Positions 1 to 6,353 of a DNA stretch of 14,348 nt are shown here, in pieces. Source of the stretch: Collinsella aerofaciens (lineage in GTDB: Bacteria > Actinomycetota > Coriobacteriia > Coriobacteriales > Coriobacteriaceae). The translations under genes and the position numbers were made by a program. A model generated the notes under the pieces. That model was not told where the DNA came from. It searched no databases and saw only the letters and a program-made list of their open reading frames with translations. The first letter of the stretch is position 1, and every line of letters starts with the position of its first letter. The stretch is taken from positions 1 through 14,348 of the forward strand of contig RPYR01000093.1 in the NCBI GenBank assembly GCA_008671285.1, given 5' to 3'.

Positions 1-140
1 ACATCCACGAGCGTACCGAGTTGGGTACCGCTAGTTTTATGCCGCCCATCATGGGTCAGATGATTGCCGGCGAGGTTATCCGCCAGATCAGTGGACGCGG
101 CACCGAGCGTGTGCGCGCCGACGGCCAACGCCTGGACTAG
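1..140 (+). CDS. tcdA: ThiF/TcdA-type tRNA threonylcarbamoyladenosine dehydratase, C-terminal end (partial)
   Basis: An open frame enters from the left edge and stops with TAG at 138-140, giving about 45 residues. The visible stretch, GTASFMPPIMGQMIAGEVIR, resembles the C-terminal helix region of the TcdA/CsdL (YgdL) branch of E1-like ThiF enzymes, where a 'PP..G...A..V' segment closes the fold. TcdA uses ATP to cyclise t6A37 to ct6A37 in tRNAs that read ANN codons. The catalytic and ATP-binding parts lie outside the window, so another ThiF/MoeB/HesA paralogue is possible. The tatD-family gene starts 14 bases after the stop on the same strand, so the two are probably co-transcribed. Confidence 0.6.
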   Translation, partial: IHERTELGTASFMPPIMGQMIAGEVIRQISGRGTERVRADGQRLD

Positions 141-154
141 CGGAGTGCGCCGAG

Positions 155-937
155 ATGGAGCCCCGGTTATTTGATGCACACTGCCATCTTGATTTGATGG
201 CTCACCCGGACGCCGTTGCCGATGAGGCGACGGCACTGGGCTTGGGCCTATTTGATTGCGGCGTCGATCCACGTGACTTTTCGGCCGCAAACGAGCGCGC
301 CCATCGCCAACCAAGCATCATCGCCGGCATTGGGCTTCACCCCTGGTGGCTTGCCGACGGTCGCTGCGGTCCTGCCGAAATCAATCTGCTTTGCGAAGTT
401 GCAGCCCAAGAGCGCTACATCGGCGAGGTGGGACTCGACTTTTCTGCGCGCTTTGCCGGAAGCGAGCCGCTGCAAACACAGGCACTTGACCGGCTCTGCG
501 AGGCTCTCGCGCAACATCCTCTTACCGGGCGTGTGATATCAATTCACGACGTTCGTTCGGCAGGAGCCGTACTGGACGTCCTCGAATCGCATGGACTACT
601 CATCCCAAACCCCGACTCCCCCGCTATCATCTTCCACTGGTTTAGCGGTACTTCGGACGAACTCGTCCGCGCGCGTAATGCGGGCTGTTATTTTTCCGTC
701 AACCAGCGCATGCTCGCCACCAAACGTGGACGCGAATACGCCCGACAGATTCCACTCGACCGTCTACTGCTCGAGACCGATGCGCCAGCCGAGCCAAACA
801 CAGAAACAAGCGCACAGTCGCTCATCAGATCGCTCACAAGGACCTCGATGCGCATTGCCTCGCTCAAAAACTGCGATGCAAAGCGCATTGAGTCGGCAGT
901 TTTAGCAAATGCGCGCTCTGTATTTGACCTTCGCTAA
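155..937 (+). CDS. TatD-family metal-dependent hydrolase
   Basis: 260 residues, the normal length for the TatD/YcfH/YjjV family of TIM-barrel metallohydrolases, which act as nucleases or other phosphoesterases with two divalent metals. All expected metal ligands are visible: H9 and H11 in FDAHCHLD, E91 in GEVGLD, H131 in SIHD, H161 in IIFHWFSG, and D209 in LLLETDAP. The ATG at 155 lies 14 bases after the preceding gene's stop, with only a weak purine stretch (GGAGTG) ahead of it, so translational coupling to the upstream gene is plausible. The family assignment is firm. The true substrate (DNA 3' ends, D-aminoacyl-tRNA or other) cannot be told from sequence. Confidence 0.9.
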   Translation: MEPRLFDAHCHLDLMAHPDAVADEATALGLGLFDCGVDPRDFSAANERAHRQPSIIAGIGLHPWWLADGRCGPAEINLLCEVAAQERYIGEVGLDFSARFAGSEPLQTQALDRLCEALAQHPLTGRVISIHDVRSAGAVLDVLESHGLLIPNPDSPAIIFHWFSGTSDELVRARNAGCYFSVNQRMLATKRGREYARQIPLDRLLLETDAPAEPNTETSAQSLIRSLTRTSMRIASLKNCDAKRIESAVLANARSVFDLR

Positions 938-946
938 CCCCTGTGG

Positions 947-1168
947 GCAAAAAATGTCAAATATGAGTACTGTTGCAAATCCAGTAACATTATTTTACGG
1001 CAAAATAGTGCCTTGATAATGTACAGCCATCCATTATCAAGGCACTTTAAGGTGGTTAAAGTCATTTTTAGCAGGTTTTAATCGCTCGCAGACACCCAAC
1101 TAGGCCCTCAAAAGCTTAATTTCGCTGTTACTAAATTAGTGACAGTACTCATATTTAGCATTTTTTGT
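947..1168. mobile_element. MITE-like element with terminal inverted repeats
   Basis: Between the convergent tatD-family and kinase genes lies an AT-richer 222-bp block whose ends are inverted copies of each other. Positions 947-989 and the reverse complement of 1126-1168 agree in about 35 of 43 positions. The outermost 26 (CAAAAAATG..AAATATGAGTACTGT) match apart from two bases. The block contains no usable ORF. A separate perfect hairpin (1007-1021 with 1032-1046) sits inside. This is the architecture of a miniature inverted-repeat element or another palindromic dispersed repeat, and the spot between two 3' ends is a typical harmless landing site. I see no clear target-site duplication. It may also serve as a bidirectional transcription barrier. 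Confidence 0.6.
1007..1046. repeat. Perfect 15-bp hairpin inside the MITE-like element
   Basis: AGTGCCTTGATAATG at 1007-1021 is the exact reverse complement of 1032-1046, with a 10-base loop (TACAGCCATC). No T-run follows on either strand, so it is not a standard intrinsic terminator. It is more likely part of the element's own secondary structure. Confidence 0.75.
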
Positions 1169-1174
1169 CCATGG

Positions 1175-1210
1175 AGTCCCAGGGAGGCGACAATTCGACT
1201 CCCCGGGACT
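1175..1210 (-). terminator. Hairpin just after the frlD-like gene, possible U-poor terminator
   Basis: Seven bases past the kinase stop codon (minus strand) is a 12-bp stem: arms 1199-1210 and 1175-1186, loop of 12. In the minus-strand RNA the stem is continuous (AGTCCCGGGGAG with CTCCCTGGGACT, one G-U pair). In the plus-strand RNA the same position is an A-C mismatch, so the fold favours the kinase transcript. No U-tract follows, which weakens the terminator call. Confidence 0.45.
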
Positions 1211-1216
1211 GCTCAC

Positions 1217-2080
1217 CTATTCGGAAATCGGCACTCCATGGCCCCAGGAGCCTTCCATGCCGCACACGGTCGAGGCAAACCCGGCAGCAAAGTCGAGTGC
1301 GCGCTCGATGGCCTCGGCACCATCCTCGCCACGCTTGGCGGAATCGAGATAACACATCAGGAACGAAGCCAGGAACGAGTCGCCCGCACCCATGGTGTCC
1401 TTCAAATCCGTTACCGGTTTAGCCAGTTGGCGGTAATAACGATCGCCATCATAGGCAATGCAGCCCTCAGCGCCAGCCGTTGCCGATACGAAACGCGGAC
1501 CTAGACCCCTCACCCATGCCAGACGCTCGCGAATCTCATCCTCGCTCGCGGCGTCTGCCGCGCTAAAGAATGCGAAGTCAACGTAGGGAGCAATCTGCTC
1601 GTAGTACTCGTCGGTCGAATCGTCCGAGAAGTCAAACGAAACCGTGATGCCCGCGGCCTTCAACTTGGGAAGTTCGCGCTCGGTAAAGCAATAGTTGCCC
1701 GAGTGGACTACGTCGAACTGCTTCATGTACGCAAGGTCAAAGCGATCGAGCACATAGCGAGTATCACCACGGATGCCACCCTCATTGGAGCCAAGGAAAA
1801 CACGGTCGCCGTTAACGACGGTCACGCGCGCAGCACCATTCTCACCGATGAGCTGCTTGCATTTGGCTAGTTCAACGTCCTCATCCTCAAGACTCGCAAT
1901 CACGTGCTCGGCAGCAGCGTCATTACCAAAGATGCCCATATACGCGGAGCGCGCGGCTCCGCATTTCTTGGCATACACGGCAAAGTTCACCGCATTGCCA
2001 CCCGGATACATCGTGCGAATATGCTCGTAGCGGTCGACGACGTTGTCGCCAAACCCCAGTGCGCTCACGTTAAATGCCAT
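1217..2080 (-). CDS. frlD: PfkB-family sugar kinase, fructoselysine 6-kinase (FrlD)-like
   Basis: 287 residues of the ribokinase/PfkB fold. GDNVVDRY (11-18) and PGGNAVNFAVYA (26-37) form the N-terminal substrate site. DTMGAGDSF (228-236) is the PfkB signature with the catalytic Asp (234) and anion hole. The N-terminal motif, FDFSDD and the DTMGAGDSF context closely recall FrlD of E. coli, which phosphorylates fructoselysine at C6 before the FrlB deglycase acts. No FrlB, FrlA or FrlR gene is in the window, so fructoselysine is an inference and another sugar or sugar-amine substrate is possible. The ATG at 2080 is preceded by GAGAGGGG. It is last in a minus-strand run with two HAD phosphatases and a DeoC-like aldolase; the gap to the upstream HAD gene is 59 bases. 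Confidence 0.75.
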   Translation of the reverse strand: MAFNVSALGFGDNVVDRYEHIRTMYPGGNAVNFAVYAKKCGAARSAYMGIFGNDAAAEHVIASLEDEDVELAKCKQLIGENGAARVTVVNGDRVFLGSNEGGIRGDTRYVLDRFDLAYMKQFDVVHSGNYCFTERELPKLKAAGITVSFDFSDDSTDEYYEQIAPYVDFAFFSAADAASEDEIRERLAWVRGLGPRFVSATAGAEGCIAYDGDRYYRQLAKPVTDLKDTMGAGDSFLASFLMCYLDSAKRGEDGAEAIERALDFAAGFASTVCGMEGSWGHGVPISE

Positions 2081-2112
2081 AGCGCGCCCCTCTCTTATGC
2101 CAGCGGAACCAC

Positions 2113-2125
2113 TGTTGTGACAACA
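2113..2125. promoter_or_regulatory. 13-bp palindrome upstream of the frlD-like gene, possible operator
   Basis: TGTTGTGACAACA is a perfect palindrome around a central G. It lies in the 59-base gap between the HAD gene and the kinase, 33 bases before the kinase start. Its shape (TTGT-N-ACAA core) would suit a dimeric repressor such as a GntR-family protein, but no regulator gene is nearby. Confidence 0.3.
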
Positions 2126-2139
2126 ATGCCGCCCAGAAT

Positions 2140-2799
2140 CTACGCGAGTTCCAGCAGGTCCGGCAGCTGGTCGATAATCTTGTCCGCGGCATCCTGGCTA
2201 AAGCCAAAGCGCTCCTCGCGCTTGGCAATGACCGTCAGGCCGGCTCGCTTACCCGCGGTAATGCCCGGAACGGAATCCTCAACGCAGCAGCAGCGATTCG
2301 CGGGCAGCCCCAGCAGGTCCAGCGCATGTAGGTAGATGTCGGGCTCGGGCTTGCTCTCCTTAAACTGCTCGCCGCTCACCACATACTCAAAGGCATCAGA
2401 CAGCCCGCATGCGTTGAGCACTTCCTCGATGCTAACCATGGGAGACGAGCTGGCAAGCGCCACGCGAACGCCACGGCGCGGCAGCTCTCGAATCGTATCC
2501 ACGGCGCCTGGGTTAATCAAAGCCTGATAGTCACGCGGACGCTTATGCGCCCACTCGTCCCAACGGGCCAACGCCTCCTCGCCAGTGAAGTGTCCCTTAC
2601 CGGCGCGCTCAAACCAATCGACCAGCATATGCAGGAAGAACTGATGCGAGGTACCGACCTGCCCATTCAACTCCTCTTGAGTCAGATTAAGCCCAAGCTC
2701 CTTGGCAAACGCGGCAGTCTCGCCCAAGTAGTAATACTCGGTATCGACAATGACGCCGTCCATGTCAAAGATAACGGCGTCGAACGGAAATGCGGACAC
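2140..2799 (-). CDS. HAD-superfamily hydrolase, beta-phosphoglucomutase-like
   Basis: 219 residues from a GTG at 2797-2799, a usual length for subfamily IA HAD enzymes with a helical cap. Motif I is DMDGV (nucleophile D12, acid D14), motif II is LASSSP, motif III is the Lys in ESKPEPD, and motif IV is VEDSVPGI. A family member could be a hexose-phosphate mutase or a sugar-phosphate phosphatase, and sequence alone does not decide. I chose the GTG because AGGGAGGG lies 6 bases before it. The longer in-frame ATG at 2845-2847 would put the upstream terminator hairpin inside the coding region. It sits between the Cof-type HAD gene and the FrlD-like kinase on the same strand. Confidence 0.8.
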   Translation of the reverse strand: MSAFPFDAVIFDMDGVIVDTEYYYLGETAAFAKELGLNLTQEELNGQVGTSHQFFLHMLVDWFERAGKGHFTGEEALARWDEWAHKRPRDYQALINPGAVDTIRELPRRGVRVALASSSPMVSIEEVLNACGLSDAFEYVVSGEQFKESKPEPDIYLHALDLLGLPANRCCCVEDSVPGITAGKRAGLTVIAKREERFGFSQDAADKIIDQLPDLLELA

Positions 2800-2810
2800 G
2801 GCACCCTCCC

Positions 2811-2840
2811 TAACAAAAGGACGCCCGCAAGCAGGCGCCC
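2811..2840 (-). terminator. Rho-independent terminator after the Cof-type HAD gene
   Basis: On the minus strand, a 9-bp GC-rich stem with a CTTG loop (2819-2840; two G-U pairs) is followed by CTTTTGTT-like sequence at 2811-2818. It starts 23 bases after the stop of the Cof-type gene and ends just before the ribosome site of the next gene. It should cut or attenuate read-through into the beta-PGM-like and kinase genes, so the four minus-strand genes are not a simple uninterrupted operon. Confidence 0.7.
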
Positions 2841-2863
2841 GAGCCATGCATTAATCGGCGATT

Positions 2864-3706
2864 CTAACCCAGCAGCTTATCCAGCGTCACCGCAATGCCA
2901 TCTTCGTTGTTATCGGCGGTCACCATCTGGGCTACAGCCTTAACCTCTTCGACGGCGTTACCCATGGCAACACCGGTGCCGGCCCACTCAATCATGGACT
3001 TGTCGTTCTGGCCGTCGCCAAACGATACGACCTCACTGGCATCGATGCCGAGCTTGGGCAGGGCGCTCTCGAGTGCGCGGGCCTTGTCGATACCGGGCGC
3101 CGTGTACTCAAAGTACCAGTCGGCCGTAAACATGCCCGAAAGCGTCTGCTTAAAGGGCGCATACATCTCCTCGTAATGCGCCTGCAGGTAGGCCGGATCG
3201 CCCGCCGTCAGCAGCTTGTCCACGGGATAAGCATCAGCGACCTCATGCAGGCTCTCCACCTCGCGAATCTTAAGATCGCACGCGTCGCGCTCATACTTGA
3301 CGATATTCTTCTGCGAGCCGTCAGGCAGCGTGATCATGCAATGGTACGAGTCCTCGACGTGCAAATCGCGACCGAGCGAAATCATAGGGATCACGTCAAA
3401 ATTACGCAGGTGATCAATCAGGCGATGCAATTCGTCGGCAGGCATAGCCTGATCGAACAGCACCTCGTCGGTCTGGGCATCGACGACGTGTGCGCCGTTA
3501 AAGGCCACCAGCAGACCGTCATGGTTTTGAAGGTCGAGCTCTTGCGCCAAGGCGTGCAGCCCCCATGCGGGACGGCCCGAAGCCAAAATGAGCTTAATGC
3601 CCGACTCCTGCGCCGCGAGCAGCTTCTCGCGCGTACGCGGGCTAATCACTTTCTGATCGTTGGTGAGCGTACCGTCGATATCCATCGCGATGGCTTTGAT
3701 TGCCAT
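2864..3706 (-). CDS. Cof-type HAD-IIB family sugar-phosphate phosphatase
   Basis: 280 residues, typical of the Cof/YidA/YwpJ class of HAD phosphatases with a C2 cap. Motif I is DIDGTL (D9 nucleophile, D11), motif II is LASGRP, a Lys occurs in the VDKLLTAG region, and motif IV is SFGDGQND (230-235) followed by GVAMGNA, a hallmark of the subfamily. These enzymes dephosphorylate sugar phosphates and related small molecules, often promiscuously. The ATG at 3704-3706 has GGGAGG ahead of it. An in-frame upstream ATG at 3755-3757 lacks such a site and would add a 17-residue tail unlike the family. The gap to the deoC-like gene is 131 bases, so its own promoter is possible. Confidence 0.88.
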   Translation of the reverse strand: MAIKAIAMDIDGTLTNDQKVISPRTREKLLAAQESGIKLILASGRPAWGLHALAQELDLQNHDGLLVAFNGAHVVDAQTDEVLFDQAMPADELHRLIDHLRNFDVIPMISLGRDLHVEDSYHCMITLPDGSQKNIVKYERDACDLKIREVESLHEVADAYPVDKLLTAGDPAYLQAHYEEMYAPFKQTLSGMFTADWYFEYTAPGIDKARALESALPKLGIDASEVVSFGDGQNDKSMIEWAGTGVAMGNAVEEVKAVAQMVTADNNEDGIAVTLDKLLG

Positions 3707-3837
3707 ATATGCCTCCCTGTCATTGAACAGCCTTGTCTGAGCCATCATACAGAACACCCATCGCGACTCCGTTTACAACGGGCAAAAAGTCATATTGTCT
3801 CGAACATGAACAGCGTGTGGTCGTGAAGCTTTATCGC

Positions 3838-4530
3838 TCAGGTCAAATACGTCTGCCAGCGACGCTCATCCGTCGGTGCGCCCTCGACGATCGCGATGCC
3901 CGCCGATGCACCTAACGCGCTGGCGCCGGCCTCGATGAATGCGCAGGCCTCTTCGTAATTATGGATACCGCCCGCCGCCTTGATTGCCACGGCATCGCCG
4001 AGCACCTCGTGCATCAGCCGCACGTCCTCGAGCTTAGCACCGCCAAAGCTTCTGCCGGTCGATGTCTTAAGGAATCCCGGCTTGGCCTCCAGCGCGATCT
4101 CGCATACACGGCGCTTGGCGGCGTCGTCGCCGTCCAGCTTGCACATCTCGACGATTACCTTGTCAGTGATGCCATGCGCGCGACAAAAATCAGCAATGGT
4201 AGTCATCTCGCGCTCGATGGCATCAAAATCGCGGTTCTCGATCGACCTCTGATTCAAAACGTAGTCAATCTCGGTAAAGCCACACGCAGCGTATTCCTCA
4301 AACCTCGCAAGCTTCTCCTCGAGCGCCATAGTGCCCTGGGGAAAGTCGATAGCGCCGGCAAGGATAATGTCAGAGTCCTCGAGCATGGCGCGGCCCGTCT
4401 CGTACTCCTGCAGGTTCGCAAATACGCAGCGAAAGTCGTACTTTAACGCCTTCTCGACATATTGCTCAAACGTGTCCTCGGGGGCATCGATATAGTCGAT
4501 GTATTTGTTGATGGGTTTGGCAAGCGTCAT
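3838..4530 (-). CDS. deoC: Deoxyribose-phosphate aldolase family protein (DeoC-like)
   Basis: 230 residues, a TIM-barrel class I aldolase of the DeoC/LacD family. The visible active-site residues match DeoC: D89 in TEIDYVLN, the Schiff-base lysine K155 in FLKTSTG, and K184 in AIKAAGGI. DeoC splits 2-deoxyribose-5-phosphate into acetaldehyde and glyceraldehyde-3-phosphate in deoxynucleoside catabolism. The sequence is somewhat atypical (IDYVLN rather than IDMVIN, and STGRSFGG), and the neighbours are sugar kinases and phosphatases rather than deo nucleoside genes, so another aldol substrate is possible. The start at 4528-4530 has AAGGAGG 7 bases upstream. It is the first gene of the minus-strand series. 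Confidence 0.85.
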   Translation of the reverse strand: MTLAKPINKYIDYIDAPEDTFEQYVEKALKYDFRCVFANLQEYETGRAMLEDSDIILAGAIDFPQGTMALEEKLARFEEYAACGFTEIDYVLNQRSIENRDFDAIEREMTTIADFCRAHGITDKVIVEMCKLDGDDAAKRRVCEIALEAKPGFLKTSTGRSFGGAKLEDVRLMHEVLGDAVAIKAAGGIHNYEEACAFIEAGASALGASAGIAIVEGAPTDERRWQTYLT

Positions 4531-4564
4531 GCTGGGCCTCCTTGTTCAGGACTGACAACCGATT

Positions 4565-4588
4565 CGTGGTTTCACGCGAAAAACCACG
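4565..4588. repeat. 8-bp inverted repeat in the deoC leader
   Basis: CGTGGTTT (4565-4572) and AAACCACG (4581-4588) are exact inverted copies around an 8-base spacer, 35 bases ahead of the deoC start. It could be an operator or an RNA hairpin in the leader. No partner regulator is visible. Confidence 0.35.
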
Positions 4589-4734
4589 TTCAATGTACGC
4601 CCGGCATGCAAGGACAGCGTCCGCATTCCGACAAGTGGTATGAAATTAGCTTTAAACGTATATTTACAGACAGCGAATGGCACCGCACGCGGATGCCGAC
4701 AGCAAGACATCCCCCTCCTCAATACACCCTCATG

Positions 4735-4848
4735 CCCCTTTACTGTTTGCGACCAGAAATGATGAGCTGCACAACGTCGTTAGCGGTCGAATTCGACCTC
4801 TGACGACGTCACGCGACCCATCGTATCTGGCCGACAACAGAAAAGGGG
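4735..4848. repeat. 114-bp imperfect palindrome
   Basis: Positions 4735-4794 and the reverse complement of 4789-4848 align without gaps over 60 bases with 46 matches (about 77%). The centre is the perfect 14-bp palindrome GGTCGAATTCGACC. The left arm begins CCCCTTTACTGTT and the right arm ends, read in reverse, CCCCTTTTCTGTT. The right arm therefore overlaps the T-run side and first four stem bases of the terminator at 4845-4874. It may be a degenerate palindromic element or an inverted duplication of terminator-adjacent sequence. Confidence 0.7.
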
Positions 4849-4878
4849 CCCGTATCCCAACGGATACGGGCCCCTTTC
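4841..4878. terminator. Strong bidirectional intrinsic terminator
   Basis: A perfect 13-bp stem (4845-4857 with 4862-4874; GGGGCCCGTATCC) has a CAAC loop. It is followed by TTTTCTGTT on the minus strand and TTTCGG on the plus strand, so it works best leftwards. It closely resembles the terminator after pgi (8348-8375) and stands at the same place relative to a copy of the pgi 3' end. It looks like a second pgi terminator that now has no complete gene to serve. Confidence 0.8.
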
Positions 4879-4907
4879 GGCCATGACCTATCTCAGCAGC
4901 AAAGACC

Positions 4908-4935
4908 ACTTGCGGTGAGCGCGGTAGAACTCGAT
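4908..4935 (-). pseudogene. Remnant of the pgi 3' end (direct repeat, candidate attachment site)
   Basis: These 28 bases are identical to 8412-8439, the last codons of pgi (…IEFYRAHRK). The base that completes the TAG stop in pgi is changed here, so the codon reads TGG. A CAGCAGC motif lies beside both copies, and a similar GGGCCCG-stem terminator follows both at nearly the same distance (33 and 36 bases). No further pgi similarity continues rightwards past 4935. This looks like the end of a former or second pgi locus, and it forms a direct repeat with the real pgi end across the three-gene cassette. Confidence 0.65.
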
Positions 4936-5027
4936 CGCACCATCTTATCCGAGCCGGGGCACGTTCGCATAGCGTGGCGCGTGACGGTTGCAAAACCACC
5001 CCATTTGAAACAAAGGCAAAAAAGTAC

Positions 5028-5080
5028 TTGCAAAGACGCGTTCCGACATATAAGTTGATAAAAGACCGCCGTTGCGGTTT
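5028..5080 (+). promoter_or_regulatory. Possible promoter region of the three-gene cassette
   Basis: Two weak candidates are visible. One is TTGCAA (5028-5033) with TATAAG (5049-5054) at a short 15-base spacing. The other is TTGATA (5055-5060) with TTTTAA 17 bases later. Neither is convincing alone, but this is the only AT-rich, promoter-like stretch ahead of the cassette. Confidence 0.3.
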
Positions 5081-5317
5081 TAAGTAGATCGAGCATATGA
5101 AGTTTCAGTTTTTAGCGTGTAAGAGAAAGAAGATCGGCAAAGTACAGCCCCAAACGCAATGACAACTTAATGAGGTAACTGCCACATGTGAGGCACCCGG
5201 GGCATTGCTGTCTCGATTTTGAGCACGATGCCTTCCGCCTTGCATGGGCCGTTCCATCCCGCCCCTGCAGCAACTGCCTCACGGGCTCATTGAAAACCGC
5301 ATAGCACCCCAACGTCA

Positions 5318-5383
5318 GCACATCACCCACGGCAAGCACATCACTCACGACAACCAACACATCAACAAACAGCACGAACATCA
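5318..5383 (+). repeat. Tandem 18-bp repeats in a CA-rich leader
   Basis: AGCACATCACCCACGGCA (5318-5335) is followed directly by a copy differing in two bases (5336-5353). Two further, more degenerate units carry CACATCA (5358-5364) and AACATCA (5377-5383). Starts of the CACATCA core are 18, 21 and 19 bases apart. The stretch ends just before the ribosome site of the 296-aa gene and has almost no G, so it should stay unstructured in RNA. Read in frame with that gene it would encode a His-rich HITHxx repeat, but there is no ribosome site further upstream. Confidence 0.6.
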
Positions 5384-5399
5384 ACCGATTGGAGAAGCT

Positions 5400-6290
5400 A
5401 TGACAAACCACCACGCTGAAGACGGCGATAAGAAAAGCATTCTGGATGCCCGAATTGAGCGAGCATATGCAAACGAATATGACGCCGCCTTTGCCGCCGC
5501 GACCATCAAGAACTACGCGTCGCTGCCGCTCACGACGATCTTGGCCGACCACCCTCAACTGCTGAAGCGCTGCACAAAGATCATGGGCGACCCCGACATT
5601 CGCAAGCTGACAGACCCCTATGCCCCAAAACGCGACAACGATTCGTGCGTTCTTACCGTAGGCTGCCTAGCCCATATGCTTACGGCGCTCGACACGAAAC
5701 TCAAGCTCGAATGGGAACCCGACGAGCGTCATGAACTCGAAAGCAAGCGGAACACCCTGCGCACCGCACTGTTCCTTCCGCTGGACGGCCTCAAGCGCTG
5801 CAACGTCGAGCTCAATACACAGGCGCGGCAAAAGCCCGGGACCACGGGGCAGAAAACTCCAAGACCCCATGCGGCCATCGTCGACCGCAACCGATATAAC
5901 CGCATGACCGCGCACTTTTCCGCCGAGGGAGCAGCCATAAGGACGCTGATCGATCTGCTGTGCCTCCTGAGCATCAACGAGCTATTTGAGGGCTATCTCG
6001 CCCTTGTTCCCGCGACGGCACCCAAGTCGGTAGCAAAGATCATCGAGACCTGCAGACGCCAGTTTGAGCGCCATCGCAATGGCAGCGAGATGAACGCCAG
6101 CATCGCGCAGTACTACGCGGCTCATTACAAAAATGACGGATGTGCCCCTGTCGAGCATCAGCTGCGGCTCGCCTACACCACGCCCGTCGCAACGCTCCAT
6201 CGCTTTGGAGCCCTTGGCGCTTGCGAGCCGCACGAACAGGCAGCCTGCCCCACAGCCGAGCTCGATCTCAGGCTCGGACGAACCCTGTAG
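5400..6290 (+). CDS. Hypothetical protein, first gene of the ClpP/VirD4-like cassette
   Basis: 296 residues from the ATG at 5400, which has GGAG at 5391-5394. A longer frame to 5244 is open but has no ribosome site and reads through the leader repeats. I do not recognise the family. The protein looks soluble: no signal peptide, no membrane segment, no clear Walker, HNH or zinc-cluster motif. The first half is charged and largely helical. A basic, proline-bearing linker (residues about 140-160, QARQKPGTTGQKTPRP) leads to a second helical half with a hydrophobic stretch (TLIDLLCLLSINELFEGYLALV). The C-terminus contains several cysteines (GACEPHEQAACP). The ClpP-like gene starts 63 bases after its stop on the same strand, so it is likely part of one operon. 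Codon use resembles the neighbours. An adaptor or substrate role for the protease or ATPase is only a guess. Confidence 0.7.
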   Translation: MTNHHAEDGDKKSILDARIERAYANEYDAAFAAATIKNYASLPLTTILADHPQLLKRCTKIMGDPDIRKLTDPYAPKRDNDSCVLTVGCLAHMLTALDTKLKLEWEPDERHELESKRNTLRTALFLPLDGLKRCNVELNTQARQKPGTTGQKTPRPHAAIVDRNRYNRMTAHFSAEGAAIRTLIDLLCLLSINELFEGYLALVPATAPKSVAKIIETCRRQFERHRNGSEMNASIAQYYAAHYKNDGCAPVEHQLRLAYTTPVATLHRFGALGACEPHEQAACPTAELDLRLGRTL

Positions 6291-6353
6291 CCCGCCAGCC
6301 CCTCCGCGGGCAACAATCCTATTCCACAACACAACCAACAGAAAGGAGTCCTC

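Larger units (their letters stand above)
4531..5399. other. Long intergenic region between divergent genes
   Basis: About 870 bases with no ORF that has a credible ribosome site or protein character. Going rightwards it holds: the deoC leader with a small inverted repeat (4565-4588); an AT-rich patch around 4638-4668 that may carry the deoC promoter; a 114-bp imperfect palindrome (4735-4848); a very strong terminator (4845-4874); a copy of the pgi 3' end (4908-4935); possible plus-strand promoters (5028-5080); a hairpin GGCATTGCT...AGCACGATGCC (5201-5232); and a CA-rich leader with 18-bp repeats (5318-5383). If a promoter near 5028-5080 is used, the cassette mRNA has a leader of over 300 bases. 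Confidence 0.7.

Noticed and set aside
2081..2110. Promoter TTGTCA-N17-GCATAA directly before the FrlD-like gene
   Set aside because: The -10 would lie so close to the ATG that the transcript would begin inside or past the ribosome site, so it is unlikely to be used.
3707..3837. Promoter for the Cof-type HAD gene
   Set aside because: A TATGAT stretch is present on the minus strand but no -35 lies at a proper distance, so I do not call it.
4893..5096. 67-residue minus-strand frame and similar short frames in the 4531-5399 region
   Set aside because: No credible ribosome site, no protein-like composition, and they run through the pgi remnant and promoter-like DNA.
5201..5232. Hairpin in the leader of the cassette as a possible riboswitch
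   Set aside because: It is a short interrupted stem with no match to a riboswitch class I know. It is noted only within the intergenic description.
5244..5399. Extended N-terminus of the 296-aa protein with His-rich HITHxx repeats
   Set aside because: The ATG at 5244 has no ribosome site, whereas GGAG stands 5 bases before the ATG at 5400. I treat the repeats as leader sequence.
5112..5558. 148-residue minus-strand frame with hydrophobic stretches (VVVSDVLAVGDVL)
   Set aside because: The hydrophobic look comes from the CA-rich leader repeats read in reverse. There is no ribosome site, and it overlaps the start of the 296-aa gene.
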